DNA from: Deltaproteobacteria bacterium
Lineage (GTDB): Bacteria > Myxococcota_A > Polyangia > GCA-2747355
DNA length: 34,057 nucleotides
Assembly: GCA_019314525.1 (NCBI GenBank)
Contig: JAFCZD010000087.1
Coordinates: 1-34,057, forward strand
Direction: 5' to 3'
In this document: positions 13,515 to 22,982 of the stretch, one piece after another
How positions within the stretch are numbered: the first letter of the stretch is position 1
Layout of the letters: every line of letters begins with the position of its first letter
Made by a program: the position numbers and the translations under genes
Notes under the pieces: model-generated
The model's database searches: none
Seen by the model: the letters and a program-made list of their open reading frames with translations, nothing else
What the model was told of the DNA's origin: nothing

Positions 13515-16160
13515 CTAAACCCTCTCTCTTTCGCTCGTCGCCTCATCACGGCGCGGGCCAGCGACCGTAAGGTGCACTGTGAAGCTCGTATGACCAGGCC
13601 TGGACTCCACTGCGATCATCCCTCCATGCTTTTCCACGATTTTGCGCGCAATGCCAAGCCCCAACCCCGTCCCCTCTCCCCGCGGCTTGGTCGAAAAATG
13701 CGGTTCGAAGATGCGGGGCAGAACATCCGAGGGGATGCCAGGCCCATTATCCGTAATATTAACGCCAACCTCGTCACCGTCCACGAAGGTCTCGATGGTG
13801 ATCGTGCCCTCTCCTTCGAGCGCCTGTATCGCATTGTGCAACAGGTTCGTCCAAACTTGGTTCAGCTCGTCAACATACACAAGAATTTTCGGTACTTCTC
13901 TATACTTCCGAACCAGAGACACGCCCCTGAGCTGTGTGTGCAAGATGGTGAGCGTCGTCTCGATGCCATCGGTGACCTCAACCTCCACCAACGCATCGGG
14001 GTCCGCGTGAGAGTACGCGCGCAGCGCCTTGACGAGGCGAATGATGCGCTTATTGGCCGTCTCAATGGCACCAATTCCACGGCTCAAAAATGCAAGATTC
14101 TCTATTAACGCCACGACATCGTTAGGGTCTGAGCGATCCGCTAGCTCGACAACAAAAGGCGCCAAGTATTCCGCCCCGCAAGCAACTAGCTTCTGGGCCA
14201 GCCGCTTCGCGCTCTTGATGCCAAGGGCTGATAGATCCCTTTGTAGCCTTGCCGCCTGACGGCGCACCTCAGCTGGGGGGCGCACCCCATGCTTCGCGAG
14301 TCGAGGCCGCGCCTCAGAGAGGGTCGCCAGCATGCGTCGCATCTCGTCGGCGCTCAGCTGCTCTGCCAGGCGCGCCCCGAGCACCAGGGTCCGATTGAGC
14401 GTCTCGGGGAGGATCTGCACCGACCCCTGGATAGCCCCGGAGGGTGTGTTCACTTCATGGGCGACGCCGGCTACTAGGCTCCCAAGGCCAGCCAATCGCT
14501 CAGAAAGGATCAGCTGCGTCTGAGTCTCCTTGAGCTCAGAGAGCGTGCGTTCCAGCTCTACGTTCGCCAGGCGCAGCTCAGCGGTCCTCTTCTCCACCTC
14601 GCGCTCGAGCCCCTCGGAGAAGCGACGTACAGCCTGGTAAAGCCCCGCATTCTCAATGGCCGCGGCCGCCTGGCCTGCGAACGTCTCTGCCAGATGCATC
14701 GCCGCCTCGGAGAATTCGGGAAGGTCTGCGGCTCGCGCCAAGACCAGCGCTCCCAGAGCCTTGTCGCGGGTCTCCAGCTGCACCGCGAGGTGGCGTCCAT
14801 CAACACAAATGCCGTGTTCGGCGATGGCCGCGGCTGCTAAGGCCAGCCATGTGGGCGGTAGGGCCGGCGGTCCCTCCTCCCCTCCGAGCCCTGCGTGAGC
14901 CCGCAAGAGCAACTCGCCATCCTTCTCGCGCAAAGTGAGCAACGCACAGCGCTCCACCCGCAACACCTTTGACAGCTCCGTGACGACGATGCGAAGGACC
15001 GCGTCCAATTCGAGCACCGAGCCCAAGGTGCGTCCTACGTGGTGCAGGGTCGAAAGCTCGCTGATACGGTCGGCGAGCCGACGCTCATGTTCATCGAGGG
15101 CCAAACGCATGTCATGAAAGCTGCGCGCGAGCTCACCAATCTCATCCGCCGTGTCGATGTCCAACGGGTGTGAACGGTCGCCTTTGGCCATGGCCAAGAT
15201 CCCCCGATGCAGCCGAGAAAGAGGCACCGTAATATGCCCACCAAACATGGTCGCACCAGCCAACGCCACGAAGAGAGCCACGATGAATGCGAAGAGCAGC
15301 GCGCGTTGGGCTCCGCGCCGCGCCGTGATGAACTCATCGCGGTCAAGTCCCACGACAATGGATCCAACCCTCTCACCGGCGGCGCTCTGCAGCGGGATGG
15401 CGGCGACCACGAACTCCCCATCATCGTCTCCTCCCAACGAAAGGACCGGATGGTCCGCGCCCAGAGCTTTCGTGATCTGCGTCAGGAGTTCCGCTCGACC
15501 CATAGTCCTGCCGCGCTGCAAGAAGGTCGTGCCCACCATCCTGTTATTGGCGACGAACGCCACCTCCGCACGCAACACACCCTTGAAATAGCCTGCGAGA
15601 TCATCGTCCAGCGCCACGGTGGAGATCACGACGCCACGCAGAGAAAACTCGTTATCCACCACAGGGACTGCTGCTCGGATGACCACGTCTTTGCCAACTT
15701 GAGCCAACGTGATGTAGCGCTCGAAATTCAGCGCCTTGAGCAGGGCTAGGCCCCCGTGGAACGTCTTCTCGGGCGGCGCGTTAGCCCCTGGCGCGTTAGC
15801 CCGAGCGACGGTTTTGCCCCGCCTGTCGGCCACCTCCACCACCGCTGGGGTCATGACGCGTGCGCGCTCTCGCACCAGCGCTGGGACGAGCGAGGGTTGC
15901 AGGGTGAGCAGCTCGATGAGGTCCGGTGCCCGCGCGAAGGCCTCGACCTCGTCGCGCACCCGTTGCACATGTTGCAGAAGCAAATTGAGCGCGATCTGCG
16001 CGTTCTTCCGCGCGCGTATCTCGAGGCTGAGTTCGAGGCGTGTGAGCGTCACCTCATGAGCCACCGCGGCCGCGATCACCAGTGGGACGAGGGCCGTAGC
16101 CATCATGGCTCCGGCCAATTTCGTGCGCAAAGAGGCGCGAATCATCAAACGCCGCGCCAC
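13515..16160 (-). CDS. Membrane histidine kinase with Cache-like sensor, HAMP and GAF domains
   Basis: The 881-aa sensor kinase has TM1 near residues 12-33, a periplasmic Cache-like region, and TM2 near 290-310. HAMP (DIDTADEIGELARSFHDM), GAF (about 360-510) and a coiled coil follow. The DHp domain has phospho-acceptor H568 (GVAHEVNTPSGAI), with an expanded stretch of about 120 residues before its second helix (IIRLVKALRAYSH). The ATPase domain has the N box NLLHNAIQAL, ITDNGPGIP, FSTKPRGEGTGLGLGIARKI. The start is GTG at 16160, overlapping the solute-binding protein TAG stop by one base; ATG at 16145 is an alternative. The signal input may come from the co-encoded binding protein or from ligands bound by the Cache or GAF region. 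Confidence 0.92.
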   Translation of the reverse strand: MARRLMIRASLRTKLAGAMMATALVPLVIAAAVAHEVTLTRLELSLEIRARKNAQIALNLLLQHVQRVRDEVEAFARAPDLIELLTLQPSLVPALVRERARVMTPAVVEVADRRGKTVARANAPGANAPPEKTFHGGLALLKALNFERYITLAQVGKDVVIRAAVPVVDNEFSLRGVVISTVALDDDLAGYFKGVLRAEVAFVANNRMVGTTFLQRGRTMGRAELLTQITKALGADHPVLSLGGDDDGEFVVAAIPLQSAAGERVGSIVVGLDRDEFITARRGAQRALLFAFIVALFVALAGATMFGGHITVPLSRLHRGILAMAKGDRSHPLDIDTADEIGELARSFHDMRLALDEHERRLADRISELSTLHHVGRTLGSVLELDAVLRIVVTELSKVLRVERCALLTLREKDGELLLRAHAGLGGEEGPPALPPTWLALAAAAIAEHGICVDGRHLAVQLETRDKALGALVLARAADLPEFSEAAMHLAETFAGQAAAAIENAGLYQAVRRFSEGLEREVEKRTAELRLANVELERTLSELKETQTQLILSERLAGLGSLVAGVAHEVNTPSGAIQGSVQILPETLNRTLVLGARLAEQLSADEMRRMLATLSEARPRLAKHGVRPPAEVRRQAARLQRDLSALGIKSAKRLAQKLVACGAEYLAPFVVELADRSDPNDVVALIENLAFLSRGIGAIETANKRIIRLVKALRAYSHADPDALVEVEVTDGIETTLTILHTQLRGVSLVRKYREVPKILVYVDELNQVWTNLLHNAIQALEGEGTITIETFVDGDEVGVNITDNGPGIPSDVLPRIFEPHFSTKPRGEGTGLGLGIARKIVEKHGGMIAVESRPGHTSFTVHLTVAGPRRDEATSERERV

Positions 16161-17719
16161 TAGAACCGAGCCCGGGCGAAGTCGATGATGCCATTGGCGC
16201 TGAGGGAGAGGCCCCGAATATCATGTCGTACACCCACATCGTACTCGCTATGTGCGAGGGGGACCCATGGCGCCTCTTCGGCGATCAACTGTTGAGCCCG
16301 CAGGTAGAGTTCCTTGCGCTGAGCACGATTGAGCTCCTGGCGCGCGGCGATCAAGAGCTCATGGACTTTGCTGTGGTCAAAGAAGGCCACATTTTGCGCT
16401 GACCCAATCCGGGCATTATCCCGGTCGAGGAGCATGTAGAGGAAGTTGTCCGGGTCGCCATTATCCCCCACCCAGCCCAGCAGACAGAGGTCGTGTTCAC
16501 CCCTGCCCACCGCCGCGAGATGCTCCGCATGGCTCTTGACCACCAAGGTGATAGGGATCCCCACCCGCGCCAGGTTGCGCGCGATGATCCGCGCCACGAG
16601 GACAGGGGAAGGGAAATAGGGACGCGGGGTGCTCATCACATAGAGTCGCAGGGGCCGCTCAGGGTCGTAGCCCACCGAGCCCAGCAAACGACGGGCACGC
16701 GCTGGATCGTAGCTGTAACGTTTGATCTTCGAGGTGTAAGCCCACACGCTCGGCGGCAAGGCGCCGTGGGCCACCGTGGCGAGCCCTTGGAAGCCCAACT
16801 TCACGATCAACCCTTTGTCTACCGCATGGTTGATGGCGCGTCGGACCCGCACGTCATCAAAAGGTGCACGTCGTGTGTTCATCGCGAGGTAGGCGACGTT
16901 GTCACCACGCCCCCGCTGAAGCCGCAACTCGGGGTGCAACTGCACAATGGGTCGATCCGCCGGCGCGAGACCAAAAGCCACATCGAGGGTCCCGCTCTGC
17001 AGACCAAGCATTCTTTGGCGACGCTCCTTGATGGCGCGAAAGACCAGCCGCTCGACGTTTGCTTTTGGGCCCCAATAGTGGGGGTTGCGCGTAAGGATGA
17101 CCTCGTCTCGCTGGTGGCTGCTGATCCTGTAGGGCCCCGTGCCCACAGGCGTCAGCGCCACGGTCTTGGATATCGCGCGATCCAGGGGTTGGGCCTTTAC
17201 AATACCGAGGGGGAAAATAGCGAGGTTGCGCAAGAACGGCGCGAAGGGGCGCTTGGTCACCAAGCGCAGGGTGAATCGGCCCGTCTCCTCGATGGCCGTG
17301 ATATTGCGCACGATGTTCTGCCAGGCGGCATACCCTTGATGGTAGTGCGGATGGCGTGAGTTCCGCAGTCGATCGATGGTATAGACCACGGCTTTGGCGT
17401 CGAAGGGGGATCCGTCATGGAAGCGCACCCCTCGCCGCAAATGGAAGGTCCACGTCCGACCATCAGGAGCAACACTCCAACGAGCGGCCAGGCCAGGCAT
17501 AACACGCCCAGACGCACCGTCGATGCGGATCAGGGGCTCATAGAGCAAAGAGACGACCTGCGCACCCTCCGCGGTGGTATTGCGCGGCGGGTCGAGGCTC
17601 TCCACCGCTCTGGGCTGAGCGATAACCAGCGCGCGGCGCGGCTGAGACGCCTTCCTCTCACAGCCCGTCAAGAGCAGCAACGTGAGACTGAGACGAACGA
17701 GAGACGAAGAGCACACCAT
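16160..17719 (-). CDS. Peptide/nickel-type ABC solute-binding lipoprotein (family 5, DppA/OppA-like), orphan
   Basis: The 519-aa protein is the normal size for family 5 binding proteins. A signal peptide ends in the lipobox LLTGC (Cys near residue 20). Family blocks seen are VESLDPPRNTTAEG, SLLYEPLIR, GLAARWSVAPDGRTWTFHLR, GVRFHDGSPFDAKAVVYTI, VGTGPYR, NPHYWG, DVRVRRAINHAVDK and LLGWVGDNGDPDNFLYMLLD. It should bind oligopeptides or similar solutes in the periplasm. No permease or ATPase genes are nearby; instead its stop overlaps a histidine kinase start. A sensing role is therefore inferred. The ATG is preceded by GGAG at 5 nt. Confidence 0.9.
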   Translation of the reverse strand: MVCSSSLVRLSLTLLLLTGCERKASQPRRALVIAQPRAVESLDPPRNTTAEGAQVVSLLYEPLIRIDGASGRVMPGLAARWSVAPDGRTWTFHLRRGVRFHDGSPFDAKAVVYTIDRLRNSRHPHYHQGYAAWQNIVRNITAIEETGRFTLRLVTKRPFAPFLRNLAIFPLGIVKAQPLDRAISKTVALTPVGTGPYRISSHQRDEVILTRNPHYWGPKANVERLVFRAIKERRQRMLGLQSGTLDVAFGLAPADRPIVQLHPELRLQRGRGDNVAYLAMNTRRAPFDDVRVRRAINHAVDKGLIVKLGFQGLATVAHGALPPSVWAYTSKIKRYSYDPARARRLLGSVGYDPERPLRLYVMSTPRPYFPSPVLVARIIARNLARVGIPITLVVKSHAEHLAAVGRGEHDLCLLGWVGDNGDPDNFLYMLLDRDNARIGSAQNVAFFDHSKVHELLIAARQELNRAQRKELYLRAQQLIAEEAPWVPLAHSEYDVGVRHDIRGLSLSANGIIDFARARF

Positions 17720-17763
17720 GGTGCTCCAAGCCTACACGTCTCTACCCAGAAGAGAAATTCTCT

Positions 17764-18414
17764 CTACTTTTCCGCGTGTTCGGCCTGCATCAGCGCTCGA
17801 TTCTCCTGCCGCTCCTTCTGAGCAAACTGGATATATTCTGCCTTCAGTCCACTCACCGTCTGGCTGATGGTCTGGTTGGGGTTGAGCTGCTTGGCTTTGT
17901 GGTGGAGCCACGCGGTGATGGCCGTTGCGTCTAGGGCCAAGCCTGCGGGGATACGGATCACCGCGGCGGGTCCAACACCCATGGCCGCCTTCACGGCCAG
18001 CCAATAGTGCATCCCATTGGACACCGTCAAGGAAGCAGGCACCCACGTCCACATGATGGGCTCTTCTTTGATCTTCTTTGCGAGAAAGTTCGTGGCGGCC
18101 AGCGGGTCGAAGAGGCGCATCTTGCGAAAGTTGGCGGTCTGCGCTGGCTTCAGCTTGCGTTCCACCTTGTCCGCCAAGAGCGTGAAGTGACCTGAGGCGA
18201 GGTTTCCAGCACGCTTCAACACCCTCCCCGTCTTCCTCCCAGCGATCTTCCCCACCCGGTAGAGCTTGTATTTGTTCAACGCTCGATTTGCCCGCTTCAA
18301 CGAAAATGTATTCTCAGCAGCCTGGCCCACAGAGGGGGCGGCGACAGCCGCTAAGGAGATGATGAGCAGGCAGGCTCGGGTTGAGTGATTGAATCGGGTC
18401 GAGTGATTTAACAT
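17764..18414 (-). CDS. Hypothetical exported protein
   Basis: The 216-aa protein is not recognised. After an odd duplicated N-terminus (NHSTR twice, from a 15-bp direct repeat) it has a hydrophobic signal segment (ACLLIISLAAVAAPSVGQA) and a likely AxA cleavage site. The mature part is basic and helical, with a weakly hydrophobic stretch near the middle (VGPAAVIRIPAGLALDATAI). It precedes the solute-binding protein gene by 44 bp on the same strand and may share its transcript. A TATAAA sequence at about 18465-18470 on the minus strand could be a -10 box, but no good -35 is present. Confidence 0.65.
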   Translation of the reverse strand: MLNHSTRFNHSTRACLLIISLAAVAAPSVGQAAENTFSLKRANRALNKYKLYRVGKIAGRKTGRVLKRAGNLASGHFTLLADKVERKLKPAQTANFRKMRLFDPLAATNFLAKKIKEEPIMWTWVPASLTVSNGMHYWLAVKAAMGVGPAAVIRIPAGLALDATAITAWLHHKAKQLNPNQTISQTVSGLKAEYIQFAQKERQENRALMQAEHAEK

Positions 18415-18607
18415 GCTGCGTCATTACGCAACCCCCATGCCAGCCAGAGGGATCGCCAAGTCCCGAAAATTTATACTCCGATCCTTTGCAGGGTATTTCG
18501 TTTTCGGAGGGGTGGCCTCCACGCTGGTCACGCGCTCGTCGGTCGGACAACGACAAGTAGCCCGTTGCCTCCTTCAACTGTTAACATGGCCGCGAGGAAG
18601 CCACCCG

Positions 18608-20014
18608 ATGACCCAGAAGACCTCCAACACCTCTACTTTGGGCCAACTTGCCGCGTTGCTCGATCCTATCGCCCTTCGTGGCCGAGCGCGACGCCACGCT
18701 GACGCGGGTCATCGCTACAAGGCCTTCTTGCTGCACCAGGCCGCGATCTTCGTGCACACGGCCAAGAGCGTGCGCGATGATGAACTCTCACGCCGCGCCG
18801 CGGCCTTGACCTATCACACCTTGCTCTCCATCGTTCCTGTGCTCGCCGTCGCCTTCGCCCTTTTCAAGGCCTTTGGTGGGCTGCAGCGGGTCGAGGGCCC
18901 GCTCCGCCAGATGATCGTCGAGAACCTCTCCGTGGGACGCTCAGGTGAGATCGCCAATTGGCTCGACAAATTCATCCAGAATATCAACGCGGGTGCCATC
19001 GCCGGCGTCGGCGTGATCGTGCTCTTTTACACGGCCATGGGCTTGCTCGGGAACGTCGAGCAGGCCTTCAACCGCATCTGGGGCGTCACCCGCGTCCGCC
19101 CGCTCTATATGCGCTTCGCCATCTACTGGGCGGTGCTGACTCTCGCCCCACCGCTGGTGGGTATCTCCCTCTCTCTCTCAGCCCGTCTACAAAGCTCTGC
19201 CTTCACCGTCCTGCTCAAAGAATGGCTGCCCTTTGGCCTTGGACGGCTGCTGGTCACCGGCAGCTCTATGCTCTCCGTCTCTCTGGCGCTGATCTTCCTC
19301 TACCAGCTGGTGCCCAACACCAAGGTTCGCTTCCGTTCGGCGCTCTTGGGCGGCCTCGTTGCAGGGTTGCTCTGGAACGCCGTCAAAGGGATCTTTCTCT
19401 GGGCCACAGCAGGCACCGTGAAGTACAGCGCCATCTACGGAGCCCTGGGCGTGCTGCCGCTGCTGATGATCTGGATCTACCTCAGCTGGGTGATCGTGCT
19501 CTTTGGGGTGACCTTCACGGTGGCCAACCAGACCATCAACGCGCTCGATGTCGACCAACACACCAAAGGTTTTTCACAACGTGAAAGGGAGCAGTTGGCC
19601 GCACGGCTCCTGCTGGAAACAGGACTCGCCTTCCACCGCGGCGACCCCCCCCTCGACGCAGAAGCGTTGGCCAAGCTCAGCGGTGCACCCGTGATGTTGG
19701 CGCGTGATGTGCTGAGCGTTTTACGAGAGAAGGGCATCCTGAGGGAGACTCCCCTAGAGCAGACCACGGGTTATGTGCCTGGACGTGGCCTTGAATCGCT
19801 CCATGTCGGACACGCGATCGACGCGCTTCGGGGTGATGATGCGGCCCCAACAACGGCCGAGGACCATGAGAAGGACCCTGTGGGCTTTGCTCTGATGGCT
19901 CGACTTGGGGAGGCGCACGACGCATCAAGCCAGCTGCTGGCCCAGGACACCCTCGCGGAGCTGACGAAGGCTCTGGCTCTAGCCGAGGAGCGCGAGCAGG
20001 GCCCGAAAACCTAA
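18608..20014 (+). CDS. YihY/UPF0761 family inner-membrane protein
   Basis: The 468-aa membrane protein belongs to the YihY (formerly RNase BN) family, whose molecular function is unclear. Signature segments are LSRRAAALTYHTLLSIVPVLAVAFALF split over TM1, NVEQAFNRIWGV, TM segments with VLTLAPPLVG, LYQLVPNTKVRFRSALLGG, and YGALGVLPLLMIWIYLSWVIVLFG split over the last helices. A winged-helix-like C-terminal region of about 150 residues follows (LAARLLLETGLAFHRGD, LAKLSGAPVMLARDVLSVL). The frame is open from 18413, but the start at 18608 is preferred because GAGGAAG lies 7 nt upstream and the family begins here. It converges on pdxA with a 4-bp overlap of stops. Confidence 0.88.
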   Translation: MTQKTSNTSTLGQLAALLDPIALRGRARRHADAGHRYKAFLLHQAAIFVHTAKSVRDDELSRRAAALTYHTLLSIVPVLAVAFALFKAFGGLQRVEGPLRQMIVENLSVGRSGEIANWLDKFIQNINAGAIAGVGVIVLFYTAMGLLGNVEQAFNRIWGVTRVRPLYMRFAIYWAVLTLAPPLVGISLSLSARLQSSAFTVLLKEWLPFGLGRLLVTGSSMLSVSLALIFLYQLVPNTKVRFRSALLGGLVAGLLWNAVKGIFLWATAGTVKYSAIYGALGVLPLLMIWIYLSWVIVLFGVTFTVANQTINALDVDQHTKGFSQREREQLAARLLLETGLAFHRGDPPLDAEALAKLSGAPVMLARDVLSVLREKGILRETPLEQTTGYVPGRGLESLHVGHAIDALRGDDAAPTTAEDHEKDPVGFALMARLGEAHDASSQLLAQDTLAELTKALALAEEREQGPKT

Positions 20015-20997
20015 AGGGGGTGAGGCCTGCGTGGAAGGCGGCCTTGAGCCAACTCCACTGCGGCGTCGAGCGCCAGCAACAAACTTTGGGGGTTGGCCTT
20101 GCCCTGCCAGGCGATGTCCATGGCGGTACCATGGTCTACCGAGAGCCGCGGGATGGGTAAGCCCAGGGTGGCGGCGATGGTCCCGTGAAAGTCCAGGGTC
20201 TTCGCGGCGATATGGCCTTGATCATGATAGAGCGCGACCACCGCGTCAAAGGCTCCCTGAGCGGCCTGATGAAAGACGGCGTCTGCGGGGATCGGACCGC
20301 TGATCAGCTCGCCCTCCCCACGCAAGACCTCCACGGCTGGGCGCAAATGCTCCTGCTCTTCGCTGCCGAAACGCCCATCGTCCCCGGCGTGGGGGTTCAA
20401 CGCCGCGAGCGCCAGGTGAGGTCGCTCGAGGCCAAGGTCCCGCAGCGCCCCAAAGGCTTGGCGCAGAAAAGCCGTCGTGCGCGCAACGCTGATGGCGTCC
20501 ACAGCGTCCCGCAAGGAGAGGTGCCGCGAAAGAAAGAAGATCCGCAGTCCCGCCGTAATGAAGAGCGTCATGGGCTCAGCCACCCCGAAATGCGCTCCCA
20601 GCATCGAGGTGTGGTCCACATGCGGACACCCCGCGGCACGCAGCGCCACCTTATGAATGGGTGCGGTGCAAATCGCATCCACCTCCCCCGCTAGCGCCAG
20701 CTGGCAGGCCCTGTGGACGTAAGCAGCTGCTGCCTTCCCACTCGCAGCGCTGGGCTGGCCCAGGGGGAAGTCCCCGCCAGGCTCTGCCACATGCTCGAAG
20801 CAGAGCTGCCCCTCGTCCCTGCAGGCAAGCTCCCGAGAAAAGACCTCCTGGCTGCAACGCTCGAGCACCGAGACATCTCCCACCACCACCAGGTGCATCC
20901 GCGACAGGATCTCCCGCTTCACGATGGCCGCCAGCACAATCTCGGGGCCAACCCCAGCAGGGTCCCCCATGGTGAGCGCAATACGAGGAATGGACAT
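20011..20997 (-). CDS. pdxA: 4-hydroxythreonine-4-phosphate dehydrogenase (PdxA family)
   Basis: PdxA oxidises 4-phosphooxy-threonine in the DXP-dependent pyridoxal phosphate pathway. The 328-aa protein has ALTMGDPAGVGPEI, AICTAPIHKVALRAAG, metal ligand His in NPHAGDDGRFG and in ALYHDQGH, and FHGTIAATLGLPIPRLSVDHGTA split across the last motif. The usual GHTE motif reads DHTS, a small deviation, and a PdxA2-type sugar-acid phosphate dehydrogenase cannot be excluded. The start overlaps the acyl-CoA dehydrogenase stop as TAATG. No pdxJ is in view. Confidence 0.88.
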   Translation of the reverse strand: MSIPRIALTMGDPAGVGPEIVLAAIVKREILSRMHLVVVGDVSVLERCSQEVFSRELACRDEGQLCFEHVAEPGGDFPLGQPSAASGKAAAAYVHRACQLALAGEVDAICTAPIHKVALRAAGCPHVDHTSMLGAHFGVAEPMTLFITAGLRIFFLSRHLSLRDAVDAISVARTTAFLRQAFGALRDLGLERPHLALAALNPHAGDDGRFGSEEQEHLRPAVEVLRGEGELISGPIPADAVFHQAAQGAFDAVVALYHDQGHIAAKTLDFHGTIAATLGLPIPRLSVDHGTAMDIAWQGKANPQSLLLALDAAVELAQGRLPRRPHPL

Positions 20998-22724
20998 TAG
21001 AGGCGACCGCTCACTTCGCGCACCAGACGCGGCAGGTTGCTGTCATCGAAGGGCACGACACCTTCGATGAAGAAGTACCGATAGAGTTCGAGGATCGCGT
21101 CTTTGTCGCTCTCTACGCCGTTCTTGCGCTCCCAGGCAAGCTCCACGAGCATGGCGACATAGACTTGAAGGTGGCACATCTCGTCAACCACGCGGCGGAT
21201 GTGCAAGCGCGCGGTCTCTTCGTCGCTCGCCAGTAGCTGTCCGATCCTGCGTTTAACGCGCTGGTGCAGCCCTTCGGCGTATTCGCGTGGTTCGCTCGAT
21301 CCCTCACACTCGATAGCGTTGAGCGTGCGCTTGATCTCCGCACACCACGGCCGGTGCAGCCCCCGCGTGGCGAAGTCGCGCAGGACCTGCGCGCAGAGGG
21401 CATTGTGCGTGCCCTCCCAGCTCTCCATCACCATCGCATCGCGGTAGAGCCGTGGGAGCACAGAGAAGTCTTCGATGGTGCCGTTGCCGCCCAAGACTTC
21501 AATGCCATCTCTCACAACCCGCGTTGCCCAGACCGACGTCCAGTATTTGTTGATGTTCACCGAGACGCGGCGGGCCCGGGCCAGGTTGCCGTCGGGCTCC
21601 GACTCGAGACGATCTGAAAGCGCCAGCAGCCGAAACGTGCTTGCTACAGCAGCGCTGGCGATCACGCGCATACGTGCGAGGGTCTCTTGAACCATGGGTT
21701 GTTCGATGATCGGGCCGCCAAAGGCACGACGGTGACGGGCGAACGTGTGCGCCTCGAGGGTGGCACGCCGCATCATGCCACAGGACGCGAGGGCGTTATG
21801 CACCCGTGACGTATCGAGCACGATGCTCGCGAGGTTCTTGAATCCTTTGTCCAAAGGACCGATGGGCTCTGCCCACGCTCCGTCGAAGTCAACCTCAGCG
21901 GACGCCATGGACTGGGTGCCGAGCTTCTCTTTGAGCCGCCGTATGGTGAAGGAGTTCGGACTGTCTCCCACCTGGCGCGGCACGAGGAAGAGCCCAAGCC
22001 CCTTGGTACCCACAGGTGCTCCCTCCAAACGCGCGCTGACAACGAATATTCCGGCATCGACCACAGAGCAGAACCACTTCTCTCCGCTGATGCGGTAGCT
22101 GCCCGCCTCATCCACCGCGGGCGTCGCCACACAGGCATTGGCGCCAACGTCAGATCCTCCTTGGACCTCGGTGACAAATTGAGCCGCGTGCAAGCGCTGC
22201 TCATAATCGGGGTTGAGCAGCGCGGGAAGGAGCCGCTCCTGTTGCTCCTCGGTGCCAAGCTGCTGAAGCAACTTAATCAGGCCCGCCGCGCACGCGATGG
22301 GGCAAGCGTGGCCACCCTCGCCATGGTGATCGAGGAAGTAGACCAAAGCGCCGCTGAGCAGATCATTCGGGCGGCTAGCAAGGCTCGATAAGACGCCCGT
22401 CTTCCAGCAACGCCGACCCACCTCGTGGTAGCTCGGATGAAATACTATCTTTTCAGTGCGACGCCCAATGCTGTCGTAACGCTGCAGTCGCGGTAGGTTC
22501 TCGTCGCGGTTGCTGAGCTGTACGAGAGCGTGCATCTCCCGATCCCCAGCGAGACGCGCCGCCGCCGCGATCTGCTCTCGCGCGCCTTCATAAGCTGCAC
22601 CAAAATGCATGCGCAACACGTTATCGATGTTGGGATCCATCGCCAGAAGGTCTTGTGGCTGCGCTGCCTCCCACGTCTCTAAATCTGCGCGCCCAGCAAC
22701 GATATTCGAAGCCCGAGTCGACAT
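20997..22724 (-). CDS. AidB-like acyl-CoA dehydrogenase family flavoprotein
   Basis: The 575-aa protein is longer than standard short-chain acyl-CoA dehydrogenases (about 380 aa) and similar to AidB/ACAD11-type members. An N-terminal extension contains LPRLQRYDSIGRR and FHPSYHEVG, typical of AidB. FAD and substrate blocks follow: FVTEVQGGSDVGAN, ISGEKWFCS, RLKEKLGTQSMASAEVDFDG split, RRAFGGPIIEQPMVQETLA and VRDGIEVLGGNGTIEDF. The catalytic Glu region is MESWEGTHNALCAQVLRD. AidB proteins bind DNA and may protect it from alkylation; whether this one does is unknown. The ATG has a strong ribosome-binding site (AGGGAGG). It is coupled to pdxA downstream. Confidence 0.87.
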   Translation of the reverse strand: MSTRASNIVAGRADLETWEAAQPQDLLAMDPNIDNVLRMHFGAAYEGAREQIAAAARLAGDREMHALVQLSNRDENLPRLQRYDSIGRRTEKIVFHPSYHEVGRRCWKTGVLSSLASRPNDLLSGALVYFLDHHGEGGHACPIACAAGLIKLLQQLGTEEQQERLLPALLNPDYEQRLHAAQFVTEVQGGSDVGANACVATPAVDEAGSYRISGEKWFCSVVDAGIFVVSARLEGAPVGTKGLGLFLVPRQVGDSPNSFTIRRLKEKLGTQSMASAEVDFDGAWAEPIGPLDKGFKNLASIVLDTSRVHNALASCGMMRRATLEAHTFARHRRAFGGPIIEQPMVQETLARMRVIASAAVASTFRLLALSDRLESEPDGNLARARRVSVNINKYWTSVWATRVVRDGIEVLGGNGTIEDFSVLPRLYRDAMVMESWEGTHNALCAQVLRDFATRGLHRPWCAEIKRTLNAIECEGSSEPREYAEGLHQRVKRRIGQLLASDEETARLHIRRVVDEMCHLQVYVAMLVELAWERKNGVESDKDAILELYRYFFIEGVVPFDDSNLPRLVREVSGRL

Positions 22725-22742
22725 GCATTTCCTCCCTTACAT

Positions 22743-22982
22743 CTATCCGTCGAGCAAGCCGGGGAAACAAGAACGCACACACTCGAGGTGCTGATCCTCA
22801 AATTCCTTGCCCTCGAGGACCAGCAACAAAGACATCAGATCATCTGAGCGCACGCGGTAGGTGGCGCGAGGGTTTTCCTTGGCGACCTGCCCCAACCTCT
22901 GGCGAGCCTTGCGAAAGGTTAGGGGCTTTTTGGCCACGGCTTTCCCCTTACCTCCCAGGGCTGCCAGCTCCCCATCGAGCAA
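22743..22982 (-). pseudogene. Probable displaced C-terminal part of the ParB-like protein (+1 frame)
   Basis: This 79-aa reading frame overlaps the end of the ParB-like ORF by 35 bp in the +1 frame. It has no good start (TTG at 22982, with purines touching it instead of a spaced Shine-Dalgarno). Its sequence (KKPLTFRKARQRLGQVAKEN, then RVRSDDLMSLLLVLEGKEFE) reads as a sensible helical continuation. The ParB-like frame by contrast ends in a low-quality ARWGAGSPGR tail. The simplest model is a single protein interrupted by a frameshift between 22982 and about 23000. A separate small gene with a TTG start is the alternative. Confidence 0.5.

Noticed and set aside
18413-18607. Upstream extension of the YihY frame by 65 codons
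   Set aside because: A good Shine-Dalgarno (GAGGAAG) precedes the ATG at 18608, and the extension overlaps the start region of the divergent gene and has no family similarity.
18414-18607. Search for tRNA or other RNA genes in this intergenic region
   Set aside because: No cloverleaf, T-arm consensus or riboswitch-like conserved stems could be seen.
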